Shown: positions 27,299-38,500 of the stretch, piece by piece
Position numbering within the stretch: position 1 is the stretch's first letter
Layout: every line of letters starts with the position of its first letter
Source: Ramicandelaber brevisporus
Taxonomy: Eukaryota > Kickxellomycota > Ramicandelaberales > Ramicandelaberaceae
DNA: 49,835 nucleotides
Direction of reading: 5' to 3'
NCBI GenBank assembly: GCA_025201865.1
Contig: MU602708.1
Location: 11,883-61,717 of the forward strand
Made by a program: the position numbers and the translations under genes
The notes under the pieces: model-generated
The model's database searches: none
The model's input: only the letters and a program-made list of their open reading frames with translations
What the model was told of the DNA's origin: nothing

Positions 27299-27948
27299 TG
27301 AGCAGCCTTGAGTTGTTGGGCATGAATATTGGCCAATTCACGGTAATACACACGATGCAGTGGACTGCAGAGACCTTCGTGGAACAGCAGGCGCAGCACA
27401 TGCAGCACGGACATCAGGCGGTAATACCGGAACGACTCGCGTGGGTATTCACCATGGCCAAACGCTTGCACCTCGCTGGACACATCGGCTTGAATCCGCT
27501 TTAGGCTAATTGGGTGACCGCCGTGACTTACAATAACGTCATTGATTTGTTTATCTGACGCATCAAGCCGATCATCAGAGATGCCGGCTGCAGCAAGGGC
27601 CGGGTCCACAGCACTTGAAGATAAAGAGGTTACACCGTGTTGTTGTGAATGATGCTGGTGGTGAGAACGGCTGTGGAGGTGGGTGTGGTGCGAGCTGTGG
27701 GCTGTAGCTGCTGGCTTTGCGGAGACTGGTGGATCGTCATCCTCCAGTGAAATATTCAGGTCTATAACACCATCCTCTGTGGAAGAGTCGCTCTGTTGTT
27801 GGTGCTGGCTGTACTGTTGTTGTTGCTGTTGTTGTTGCTGGGAAGAAGACCACGACTCTGCCATCGATACTGCGTGAATAGCCTTGGCGGTTGCAGCGGC
27901 GTTGCCTTGGAGATCTTGACTATTGACGACGTTGTTGGATACCTGCAT
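27295..27948 (-). CDS. Q/H/S-rich protein ending in a Spo11/TopoVI-A N-terminal-like motif
   Basis: The ATG at 27948 gives 217 residues; the open frame continues upstream but reads as leader. Residues 1-120 are low complexity (Gln run at about 37-45, then Ser/His-rich). The last 60 residues are distinct: PRESFRYYRLMSVLHVLRLL, then FHEGLCSPLHRVYYREL. This fits the start of the TP6A_N domain of Spo11, where a helix is followed by R-x-(I/V/L)-Y-Y carrying the catalytic tyrosine. The frame stops just after it. The Toprim domain and most of the DNA-binding domain are missing. A 53-nt intron could extend the frame, but nothing Toprim-like follows before RPS4. It is either a fragment, a decayed paralogue, or another winged-helix protein. 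Family match is from memory of the motif only. Confidence 0.45.
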   Translation of the reverse strand: MQVSNNVVNSQDLQGNAAATAKAIHAVSMAESWSSSQQQQQQQQQYSQHQQQSDSSTEDGVIDLNISLEDDDPPVSAKPAATAHSSHHTHLHSRSHHQHHSQQHGVTSLSSSAVDPALAAAGISDDRLDASDKQINDVIVSHGGHPISLKRIQADVSSEVQAFGHGEYPRESFRYYRLMSVLHVLRLLFHEGLCSPLHRVYYRELANIHAQQLKAAQ

Positions 27949-28992
27949 ATCAAATGCCTTACGGGGAGTGCCTGTGAGACACGTTGCTACAGTTGTCGAG
28001 TGCCTTGCTTGAGGAGTATGTTTAATATGAGCTGGGTGGTGGAAGAAAGTGAGACAACGCACACCAGGAAAGAGAGAGTTAACAAGATGACCGGTCTTAT
28101 ATTTTCGCGAACAAGTGGAGATGAACCAGCCGACGCTGTGGCGAAAAAAATTATTACAAGGCAGTACAAGTTTGCTGGCTGACCGATTGCCCTTCGAAAG
28201 AGATGGGCTAGATAGGGGCTTTGCTGTTTGACAGTTGCAAGCTCTGCTGCTGTTGGTTGTGGTTGTGGTGGTTGTGTTGGTTGTGGTGGGTGCTGTTGTT
28301 GACTTTGAGGAGAGAAAGTGGAGGCACACTGTGGTGTGTGTGTTCAGTAGGTTAGGGGACAGCAGTGGTTCAAAAATAAACGCAATACACACGTAAGTGT
28401 GTCGATTGTGTCGATTGTGTCGATTGTGTTCGTCGTGTGATAAAAAAGAAAATATGTATAGAGGGCACTGATTGTGCTTCAGAGCTGGAATGGTGGCGTC
28501 CTTGAAAGTGGAAATATGATGGAGAAAGGGGGAGGGAGGGAGGAAGAAGAGGAAGAAGAAAGTGTTGGGAGTTCTTGGGAATCGGCATTGCAGCGTCTTT
28601 TCGCAGTCCACAGCTTGGCTGGTTTTTTTTCTTTTTTTCGTAATTGTTTCTGGACCGTGTGATGTCATCAAGACGTCATAACAGTGCGCTAGCCAATGGG
28701 ACACGCAACTCTGACGTAGCGCATACATCTATCATAGATGCGTATCCTCTTCTACACTAATTTGCTGTATCCATTATAAAAAAAAGAAAACAAAACTGTC
28801 GTACAGCAGATGATATCAATGGATGGCAAACAGGGTTGTCCTGTGTTTGTCACAGAAGTGCATATGTCAGTCCTTTGCCAAGGCAGTTTTTCACTTGCTC
28901 GCCTTGCTCGCCGGTCTCTCCCTCTTTGTGCCCGCAGCTCAGCAATCAGCCCTCTTTGTTTCTCTCACACACAAAGCCAGTGACCTTCTTGG
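27949..28992. other. divergent upstream region of the Spo11-like and TBC genes
   Basis: No gene is supported. Contents: GTT/GGT-rich repeats (28240-28300), three TGTCGATTG units (28398-28430), a purine-rich tract (28520-28560), and a cluster of bZIP-like boxes with a CCAAT box at 28661-28718. The TBC side is CT-rich (28880-28980). A minus-strand frame is open through most of it, but its product is low-complexity. Confidence 0.5.
28661..28718. promoter_or_regulatory. cluster of CRE/bZIP-like boxes with a CCAAT box
   Basis: Within 58 bp lie GATGTCATC (28661-28669), GACGTCA (28672-28678), CCAAT (28693-28697) and TGACGTA (28712-28718). Three ATF/CREB-type half or full sites so close together suggest a bZIP-controlled promoter for one or both divergent genes. 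Binding is inferred. Confidence 0.4.
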
Positions 28993-31017
28993 ATGACGGA
29001 CGAGCCGACGGCGGCGGCGGCATCTAGCCCCGTGGACAGCAGCAGCAGCAACAGCAGCGACAGCAACAGCAACAATAACAGAAGCAACAGCAGCAGCAAC
29101 AGCAACAGAAGCAACTCATCTCGCGGTCGAAGCGAAGCGGCCTTGCGCTTTGTATTGTTTGGTCGTCATGACGGTAATGCCAGTAGTGACGGCGTTGTTG
29201 ACTTGGTAGATCTGCAGGCACTGTGCTTTGAAGGCGCCTTGGACGATTGCCCTGCCCTGCGGCCATTGTGCTGGAAGCTATTGACCAGCATGCTGCCTCC
29301 AGAGCGCAATAGATGGCAAGAATGCACAATAAACACGCGAGCTGCGTACTACAGCTGGCTTGCCGATTTGATTGTTGACCCAACCATTGACCATGATCCT
29401 CTTCTCCCTGAATCAGCTGTGACAACAAATGCAGCAGTTGTCGAGGATCCGCTTGGTGCATCCGCCGTCATCCCATCGGCAACTGTCTCTCGCACATCAT
29501 CACGGCCAACTCCCGTAACCAGCAATAGATGGAATGTGTATTTTGCAGATAATGCCGTCGTTGATCAGCTGGACAGAGATGTTCGCCGGACACTGCCCGA
29601 TATGGACTTCTTCCAGCAGTGCGTCCCAGTCTCGCAGAGCTCACCTCTCAGCCATCCAACTCCAGATGCATTTAGCAGCGACATTTATCCACGCATTACG
29701 GAGCGCCAGAGAAGGTCCCTGTTTAGTCGGCTCTCTTCCAACAATCAAGGCTCCAGTGGTGGTGGCAATGGTGGTATTAATGCAAAGGGTGTCCAAGACA
29801 AGCACTATGAAGTAATCGAGCGGATATTGTTTACATATGCCAAACTGAACCACGGTGTTGGCTATGTCCAAGGCATGAACGAGATTCTGGCCCCACTCTA
29901 TTACATTTTGTCACACGACGAGAGTAATCCAGAAAATAGAGCGCACGCTGAAGCAGATGCATTTGCCATGTTCAATTGTGTTATGACCGGCTCTGTTCGT
30001 GATCATTTCATTCGCTCGCTTGATCATGATAGCGACACTGGCATTGGGTCTAGTATGAGGAAACTGGGCAACATGGTCAAATGGGCAGATCCCGCTTTGC
30101 ATGCACACATTCAGCAGCTTGGCGTGGATCCTACATTCTATGCATTTAGATGGCTTACCATTATGTGCACTCATGAGTTTGACTTACCCAGCATTGTTAG
30201 ACTGTGGGACTCTGCCTTTGCGGATCGACTGCGTCTGCCGTCAACGATGATTCAGCCTGTCAGCAGCTTGGATGAAGGTCAAGAGGGTCAAGAAGGGCTG
30301 CTTCAGAGTATTCGAGCTCGCCGTGGAGAGCAACTCGAAAGTCAGGATGCATCACCCAGCGGAATCAGATTCTTGATCGAGTTTTGCTGTGCAATGACCA
30401 TTTGCATTCGAGAGGAGATTCTGGCAGCCAGCTTTGGAGAGTGTCTACGCTTGTTACAAAACTATCCACACGATGACATCACTCACATTCTAGAGAAGGC
30501 ATACGAACTGCATACACTGAGATGCCGAATCAGACGTAGTCAGAGACAGCGCCGTGCGGCAGCTTCGTCAATAAAGCCAAATGAATCGTCAGAGACTCTT
30601 TCAGACAATCAGTCACAGCAACAACAGCAACAGCAGCAACAACAACAGCAGTCCAATCCGTTGGGAAGTGACTGGGTTTTGGTGGAGATTGTACCTGATC
30701 CAGCCACTGCCAGTGGCGGTATTAGACGTCAAGCTACCGATGTATCCAGCGGCACATCGTCTGGCATTACACGAGATGCTGCTGCTGCGGCTCTGAATAC
30801 GTCTGCACAGTCCATGTCTCGTCCGGAAACCCCTAATCGGCCAATGTCCCCGCCTCCGCTGCCATCGCTGCCGTCGATGGAGGCCGCTGCTGCACCACTG
30901 TTCTCGCTGGTTGGAAATGCACTCAGAGCCGCTGCAGCTATCGCAACGGCACGTCCATCGCAATCGCAACCCCAACCTCAGTCACAATCACAATCACAAT
31001 CATCAAAGAATATCTAA
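28993..31017 (+). CDS. TBC-domain Rab GTPase-activating protein (TBC1D13-like)
   Basis: This 674-residue protein stimulates GTP hydrolysis by a Rab in membrane traffic. The N-terminus has a Ser/Asn run coded by AGC/AAC repeats. The TBC domain starts with ALRPLCWKLLTSMLP (about residue 90). The arginine-finger region is VVDQLDRDVRRTLPDMDFFQ (about 188-207). A Ser/Gly-rich insert of about 60 residues follows. The glutamine finger is NHGVGYVQGMNEILAPLYYI (about 285-304). Later landmarks are DPTFYAFRWLTIMCTHEFDL and IVRLWDSAFAD. The order IxxDxxR, then YVQGMNE, then FRWL, with the acidic insert, is like TBC1D13. The C-terminal third has a Gln run (about 538-552) and Ser/Pro- and Gln-rich tails. 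The target Rab is unknown. Confidence 0.9.
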   Translation: MTDEPTAAAASSPVDSSSSNSSDSNSNNNRSNSSSNSNRSNSSRGRSEAALRFVLFGRHDGNASSDGVVDLVDLQALCFEGALDDCPALRPLCWKLLTSMLPPERNRWQECTINTRAAYYSWLADLIVDPTIDHDPLLPESAVTTNAAVVEDPLGASAVIPSATVSRTSSRPTPVTSNRWNVYFADNAVVDQLDRDVRRTLPDMDFFQQCVPVSQSSPLSHPTPDAFSSDIYPRITERQRRSLFSRLSSNNQGSSGGGNGGINAKGVQDKHYEVIERILFTYAKLNHGVGYVQGMNEILAPLYYILSHDESNPENRAHAEADAFAMFNCVMTGSVRDHFIRSLDHDSDTGIGSSMRKLGNMVKWADPALHAHIQQLGVDPTFYAFRWLTIMCTHEFDLPSIVRLWDSAFADRLRLPSTMIQPVSSLDEGQEGQEGLLQSIRARRGEQLESQDASPSGIRFLIEFCCAMTICIREEILAASFGECLRLLQNYPHDDITHILEKAYELHTLRCRIRRSQRQRRAAASSIKPNESSETLSDNQSQQQQQQQQQQQQSNPLGSDWVLVEIVPDPATASGGIRRQATDVSSGTSSGITRDAAAAALNTSAQSMSRPETPNRPMSPPPLPSLPSMEAAAAPLFSLVGNALRAAAAIATARPSQSQPQPQSQSQSQSSKNI

Positions 31018-32226
<1,209 letters not shown>

Positions 32227-32556
32227 AACAAAGAATTAGCTCTCTAATTTTTTATTTAACAACTCATTGATGGTTTCTTTTTTCCGTTTCTGTTTGAATG
32301 AATGAATGAACTATTTGTAACATTACTTTGAAAGAATGAAAGATAAAAGGAAGAACTTTAAATAAAAAAGAAGGATGCAGGCGATAAAGTGAAAAAGTAA
32401 ACAAATAAAAAACAAAGAAGAAACGTGGCCAAAATGCGGGTTATGCAGATATAAGAGGAGATGATGTGAGAGAGAGATGTGAGATGTGAGATATGCGGGA
32501 GGCAGGATGTGGGTTGCGGGAGGAGCTTAGGCTAGGTTATGTTGAGTGAGGGGTGT
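32227..32556. other. convergent spacer of adenylate kinase and Cdc50 genes
   Basis: No gene is seen. It holds (GAAT)n at 32296-32310, A-rich sequence around 32340-32420, then purine-rich (GAGATGT)n at 32470-32495 and G-rich sequence up to the Cdc50 stop. Confidence 0.6.
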
Positions 32557-33744
32557 TTAATGATGATGGCCACCGCCGTTCCACGAAAGTTGCGTGTGGT
32601 CACCAAGCTTTCTCGGGTGGCGAATATAGCGGGTGGTGAAAATGAGACCGAGGATAACACACAGTGCGCCAACCACAATGTATGAGATACCCAGTGCCGG
32701 ATTGCGACCGCCCATAAACGAGGATGTGGAAATGACAAACGACTTGGTGCCTCCATATCCAGTAGTGTCAAAGTTCATGTCAATGTCCATTGAGTAGACG
32801 CCAGCCAGCATTGCGTTGTTGTCATTGCGGCCGTACAGCTTACGGAATGTTGGCAGACCAGCAGCACGCATCCACACAATGAAGCGCTCGTCCTCGTTCA
32901 GCTTCGGGAAGTTGGTTTCATTGTAGCCCTGTGGATAGCGAGCAAGCCAGCTTGGCGGTGGAACAACATCGTTGGGCTTGTAGTTTGACTTGCCAAACTT
33001 CTCGAGGTCACTCTTCCATGCAATGCCCTTTGGCGAGAACTCGTACACCATGTTCTGGACATTGGAGGCTGGCGGGTTGCGGAACACTGGATTGTGGATC
33101 GTGTCGTTAAAAATGGAGTTGGCAATCAGACCGCATGGGTAAATGGGCTTGACTTTGCCACCATCCTGGACGTCCTCGAGCTTGTTAAGCGGCTTGCAGT
33201 ACTTGAGCTTTTCGTAATCAACGTCATCACCACGCAGCTGGGCAGCGTCGTAGCTCTTGACGTAAACACGGTGGTTCTGATAAAAGTTGGTCAGCTGGTA
33301 GTACATGAACACTGGCGGCTTCAAATCCGATGGCACTGCAAACTCAATCGAGCAAGTTGACGCATCGTTATCGTACTTCCAGCGCGGCGCCGACGCTGCT
33401 GTTCCAGGAACTCTGACATTGTACTTGTCGGTGGCCATGTTCGAGTACATGTTCGAGGCTTTGGCACAGTCCGTGTAATCAATCGAAATCTCGCGCACAG
33501 AGTTGCTGGCCCACAGCAGAACGCCGCCCAATGGAGCAAAAATCAAGCCGATGGCGAAGAAGAGAGGAAGCACAATGCGAGGAGTAAGGAGCGGCTGCCA
33601 TGCGGGCAAGCGCTGCTGTTTGAAGGCGGTATCTGAGGGATTGCGGGATTTGGAAGCAGCAACACCACCACCACCGCCAGCACGGCCAGAGACAGTCTCG
33701 CGTTTAGCAGACCGGAAGATGCGCGCCAAAAGACGTCCACGCAT
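32557..33744 (-). CDS. Cdc50/Lem3 family phospholipid flippase subunit
   Basis: This 395-residue protein is the non-catalytic partner of P4-ATPases, which move phospholipids to the cytosolic leaflet; it is needed for their exit from the ER. Landmarks: the conserved FKQQRLPAWQPLLTPRIVLP before TM1 (about residues 43-62), TM1 itself (VLPLFFAIGLIFAPLGGVLL), PVFMYYQLTNFYQNHRVYVK (about 150), the YPCGLIANSIFNDT segment (about 205), FRKLYGRNDN, and TM2 near residue 360 (LGISYIVVGALCVILGLIF). Cysteines in the loop match the disulfide positions (YTDC, STCS, YCKPL, YPCG). Two TMs with a large lumenal loop is the family plan. Whether it is closer to Cdc50, Lem3 or Crf1 cannot be told. Confidence 0.95.
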   Translation of the reverse strand: MRGRLLARIFRSAKRETVSGRAGGGGGVAASKSRNPSDTAFKQQRLPAWQPLLTPRIVLPLFFAIGLIFAPLGGVLLWASNSVREISIDYTDCAKASNMYSNMATDKYNVRVPGTAASAPRWKYDNDASTCSIEFAVPSDLKPPVFMYYQLTNFYQNHRVYVKSYDAAQLRGDDVDYEKLKYCKPLNKLEDVQDGGKVKPIYPCGLIANSIFNDTIHNPVFRNPPASNVQNMVYEFSPKGIAWKSDLEKFGKSNYKPNDVVPPPSWLARYPQGYNETNFPKLNEDERFIVWMRAAGLPTFRKLYGRNDNNAMLAGVYSMDIDMNFDTTGYGGTKSFVISTSSFMGGRNPALGISYIVVGALCVILGLIFTTRYIRHPRKLGDHTQLSWNGGGHHH

Positions 33745-34627
33745 TTATGCAAAGAAAAGAAAGGTTGTGCAAATGTGCAGTTGTATGCCAAACAAGGATG
33801 GAGGATGGAGGAAGGAAGAGGAAGGGGAGAAAGGAAGAGATGCAAACGATGCCGATTGTCAGTATAACTTGACTATGCTGATGCTGGTGCTGATGCTGGT
33901 GCAAAGGTTGCAATAGTTGTTTAAAGAGGGGACAAAGGGAAGTAGTGCGGAGAGTGTCACTAACAAAGTCCAAGTGCTCACGCTTCGAGAAGACCGAGTG
34001 ACCCGCACCGCCCTAGTACCTTAGATTGGCCTGTGCTCAGTGCTGTAAATAATAATGGCTGAGGATGAGGATATGGGGCTTGTCCTCACTTGATTGAAAC
34101 GTACTTTTTGGTCGACGAGACGGATCGCGTTGGATATTGGAAGAATCCCGCAGCGCACTCTGCCGACTACGTGAATCCTCGCTAGTATCGCTCGCAGTAT
34201 TCAATGAGGTCATTCGATTCATTGTGACTACGCAATAAAAAAAAGTAATCAAGCCTCGCTTAGTCCCGATACGCCGGTCAATAGCGAATGAATTAACGAA
34301 TGAATGAACTAATGAATGAACGAATAACTGGAAGGTTTAGAAAAAAAAGAAAAGAGGCAGTTAGTGCAAAATATTAGTGCAACGGAGAAGAGAGACACAA
34401 GAAGACATTGCAACTGTGCTTCCATTCACCTCCTTCACTGATCACATATACGTAGATATATTGCGGCATGCTCATGATCGCAAGGAGAGAGAGACAAAGA
34501 GGGAGACAAAGAAGACTTTCTGACACTTTACTTTATACACTTGCTGCCCGGTATCCATTATATAGCCCTTTGAGTTGAATATCGATCACATCAAGGCATC
34601 AAGACACCAGGATATCAAGACATCAAG
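33745..34627. other. spacer between Cdc50 and the 75-residue protein gene
   Basis: It holds the Cdc50 upstream region (purine-rich at 33790-33845, GATGCTGGTGCT repeats at 33875-33900), one possible small minus-strand frame (listed separately), (GAAT)n-like repeats at 34287-34325, GAGAGAGACAAAGAG repeats at 34483-34512, and CATCAAGACA-type tandem repeats (34590-34626) just before the next ATG. Confidence 0.5.
34037..34222 (-). CDS. possible 61-residue Ser/Arg-rich protein
   Basis: From an ATG at 34222, a small polar protein with segments MNRMTSLNTASDTSEDSRSR, SSNIQRDPSRRPK and a final HILILSHYYLQH. Its composition is protein-like, but no family is recognised. It is in line with the minus-strand Cdc50 gene but upstream of it. 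It could be an independent small gene, an exon, or chance. Confidence 0.25.
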   Translation of the reverse strand: MNRMTSLNTASDTSEDSRSRQSALRDSSNIQRDPSRRPKSTFQSSEDKPHILILSHYYLQH

Positions 34628-34855
34628 ATGGGCACCTCATCGAGCAAGTTAGGTTTACGCAAAGAAATGAAAGCCGAAAGGAAGGCTCGAGAAGAGAATA
34701 ACAAACTGGAAGCAAAGAAGAATATAGCTCTGCTCAGCTACCATACAGAGCAGATTAAAAACGGAAGTCTCGAGTACAAGAATGTGGTGCCACGTCTGCA
34801 AAAGCCACTCAACAATTACCATACAACAAAGAATGCGACATATAATATGAAGTGA
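34628..34855 (+). CDS. small basic protein with a putative N-myristoylation signal
   Basis: This 75-residue protein starts MGTSSSKLGLRKEMKAERKA. Gly2 with Ser6 fits the N-myristoyltransferase rule (MGxxxS). A Lys/Arg/Glu-rich helix follows (about residues 9-35, probably amphipathic or coiled), then a polar C-terminal part (NVVPRLQKPLNNYHTT). Myristate plus basic residues would target it to membranes. It has its own leader with CATCAAGACA repeats. No family is recognised. Support is the ATG, the N-terminal signal and the protein-like composition. Confidence 0.45.
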   Translation: MGTSSSKLGLRKEMKAERKAREENNKLEAKKNIALLSYHTEQIKNGSLEYKNVVPRLQKPLNNYHTTKNATYNMK

Positions 34856-35316
34856 AGCTAAAAGACGTATGCATCTTCTCAAATTACATCAACTGTTTTG
34901 TCTCGTAAAACTACATGAAAGGATACATGTATCCAAGTACATTCTGACCGACAAAAAGAAGGAAGCCACGAATATATGAAAAGAGTATACATTCAAAATG
35001 AGTGTTGAAATGACTGTCTATTTTAATGTGATAGAGGGAGATGACGTAGCACTGGAAAAGGAGGAAAGGGGGAAAGATTGAAAGAAAGTATCCTTTTGTT
35101 GTTACAAAGCCCAAAAAGCCCAACAAGACTTTCCGAGTTAGATAAGACACATTGAGGGTCGGTCAAAGCGTGTCGGTCACTTTCTCAGCAACTGCGATTG
35201 TACAACCTTCCAGACCTTCGCATCTTCACCTGTTCCCTCTCCTCTTCCTGTCTCTCCCCGCGTCGTCCGGTCAACTCTCTCAACTCACTTTCTTTGTTGT
35301 AAACCTCTCCCACGAT
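34856..35316. other. spacer upstream of the 1973-residue membrane protein gene
   Basis: No gene is seen. It is AT-rich at first, then CT-rich at 35195-35310, which fits the leader of the downstream gene. Confidence 0.55.
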
Positions 35317-35501
35317 ATGTCATCACATCGAATACCGCCTGAATCTGGAGCGGGAGGCGGCCGTGGCAGCAGCGGAAGCCATCGACGCAGTAGCTCAGGT
35401 ACTCGACACCAGCGCTCACAGTCGTCAGCGGCAGCAGCAGCAGCGACTGGCGGAGATGAAAGTAGGGCACGTGCATCTCGCTCTGCCGCTGGTTACTCTT
35501 C

Positions 35502-35537
<36 letters not shown>

Positions 35538-38500
35538 GCAACAACTACAGCGACGCGTTTCGCCATCTTTGCTGCCGTCGTCATTTCAGGAACCAACTTT
35601 TGTGAACTTCTCGAGAAGTAGCGGCGATGACTACTACGGCAGTGAGGAAGGTTCGCACGTGCTTGAACTTCAGCAGCAGTGGAGGCAGCTCGTCAGGAAC
35701 AGCCAAGAGCAGTTTGACGATGAAGAAGAAGCACTAACGACGTTCACTCCAGAGTCTGCTGACCATGTGGACTTGCAGCAGCTAGCGCCGTCACTGTCGT
35801 CAACACCTCTGGAGCCTCAGCACCAGCACAATTATCAGCACCAACAAGAGCACCAGCATCAGCAACAACATCAGGTTCGATATGAGCACATGTACTATGA
35901 ATCAATACCAGAGATTGCAGTACCACCTCCACCACCACCTACCGCATTCGATGATAGTGGTGGTGATGATATCCAACTACAGCGACAGCCACAGCGACAG
36001 CCACAGCAACAGGCATCATCTCGTAATGTCGCATCACCAACTGCACCAATACCAGCGCCTATCCCAACACATCCAACATCAACAGCCTCTGACGCCACAT
36101 TTGTGACTGCAGCAGAGACACTGTCACCGCGACAAACTATGCCAGTGCCACGTCCATTCCAACAGCGTCAGCAATCGGTCTCGCCCAGTACACAGCCTAC
36201 AAGCAGTGCACCTGCCGTTTCACCATCCAATTCTGCTCATACATCTAGAGCTAATCAGTCACCAGCACATCCACTCACTAATCCACCAGCGCACCCACTA
36301 ACTAATCCGCCAGCACAGCGACTCACTAATCCACCAGCACAGCGCACAACTCGTCGTCATTCGCAATATGAGTCTGTGCCTACTACAGAATTTATTCATG
36401 AACTACTGCCACCACAGGCGCCATCCGTAGAACCTCCACCGCCTCCACCTCCCACGGCTGTTCCGACTATGCCAACTCCACCACCACCGTCAGCAGCAGC
36501 AGCAGCAGCAGCGGCTACTCTCTCTGCTCCTGAGCATCAGTACTATGGAGTTGGAGTTATAACTGGCAATCATATTAGTGCTTCACCACTGCCAGCATCA
36601 CCAGCATTCCGCTCTGGACCAAGTCGTGTGGAGAGAGACGAAGCGGTGGACACATCCAATGAGAATTCACCCAATAGTGGAGATATTGTGAGAGCCAATA
36701 ATGAGGCAGATAAAGCACAGTTGAATGCAGGTTTGGCACGGATGTTATTCCGCCGTATATCAGCTGCATATCAAATGGTATTGACATCATTAACGCCAAT
36801 GGAGTATTGGGAGTTTTTAAAGTCCTTTGATATTCGCAGCAAGCGGCGTCATTTCTATCGAACACCTCGACCTCATCATGAACAAGGCTTGCATTATAGC
36901 TATGGCAGAAATGCAATTCCTAAGCAAACTGGTGGACTGCAGGATGATACTGGTTTTTATGACTTTCTCAACAATATCCCAGCATATGATCCACAGGGTT
37001 TAAGCATGGATCCCCAGCAATACAATGAAGAGCAGCAGCAGAAGTGGAATGAGGAGCATCCCAATGTGCCAATGCCGCCTCAGACACCTCCAAATATGAA
37101 AGTGGCTTCAAACAGTTTGAAGGCATTTGAGGTGTTTAGTGGGAAATCAATGTTTCAGCCATTCTCGCGTCTTCCTATTGGACTGTCAGTTGAGTGCATT
37201 AGAGCTCATGCAATGGGTGCTCAGGATGCCCTGAGATTCAATTTTCAGCAGTCATTTGTTTACACATTACTGGAAAATGCTGGTACAATTAGCGCTGTGA
37301 TTAACTTTGTATTCAAATTTGAAATTGTGAGAGACTTTTTGCAATTTATTGGACTGTATCTGGGCTTGGTATGTTCGCCCAGTAATGGAGACAGTGGCGG
37401 CGGCAGTGATAGCGTTGGCTGCAGATTCTCAAACTATGCTACTCTTTCTCTGTCTGTGATATTTGGTAAAGCTGCGTGGATCCTATTTGGAATGTCAATA
37501 GCTGCGTTTATACTATTGGGAGTATTTTACTGGATTACCAAAGAAGATCCGATGCCAGATGTTGATGGGTTAGAATTGAGTCCATGGAGTCAGCGTGGAA
37601 GAAGATTTATTATTTTGCATGTTGTTATTATTTTCTTTCTAACTTCATTGTATATGCCTGTCTCCAAATTAGCACTGCAAGCTCTCGTGTGGGATCAGTC
37701 GTTCTGGATGATTCCTTATCCTTACATTAACGGCGATACTCCTGAATATCGACCGCCTGATTTGAAGTCATTTCCACCTGGTACCACACTCGATGATCTC
37801 AGACCGTTGGATAGCTTCTGTTATACTACAACAATGCTAAAGGACAGCACTAATCTCGTTCCGTTGGCTCTATTAATTGCATTAGTTGCATTGGCGTTTG
37901 TGTCATTTTATTTCCCATTTGCAATGCGCAAGATTATTCGCAGAAACCGCCCGGTTCCGTCAAAATACGATGCCAATGGAATCAAATGTGAAGACAGTGA
38001 CAAAATGTATGTATATGCACTAGAAACCGACTCGTGTCCATACAGCTTCTTTTATGGAGGATATCACTTTGAGTCATCAACTCAGCGTGTATTCATCATG
38101 GTTTCTAAATTTGTGCTGACGTTCTTTACAGTTTTAGTATCCAAAAACAACTGCTGGATGCGCAGCTTCTCACGACACCAGTTGGATTTGGCCAGACAAA
38201 TTATATTGTTTATCTTGACAATTGTAATGTTGTTGATTCATTGGTGGACAAAGCCGTTTATTGCTCAAACTAGAAATGTCTCCGAATTGGTATCACGCAC
38301 AGCATCAATGTTTACTGCTCTGCTGGGAATATTGGTGGCCGTCAGTATAGGCTCGGCTCGAGTGTTTGAAATCATAACAGGTGTGGTTAATACCATTGCA
38401 GGTGTAATTATATTGTGGTACACTATGATTGAATTGGAATTTGTTAAAGGATGGGTCGCTGGATGGAGAAAGCGCATAATGTACAGAGGCGATTTATTCA

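Noticed and set aside
33960-34020. Short stretch resembling the start of U6 snRNA or a tRNA
   Set aside because: Only a few bases around GTGCTCACGCTTCGAG match; no complete box or cloverleaf could be drawn.
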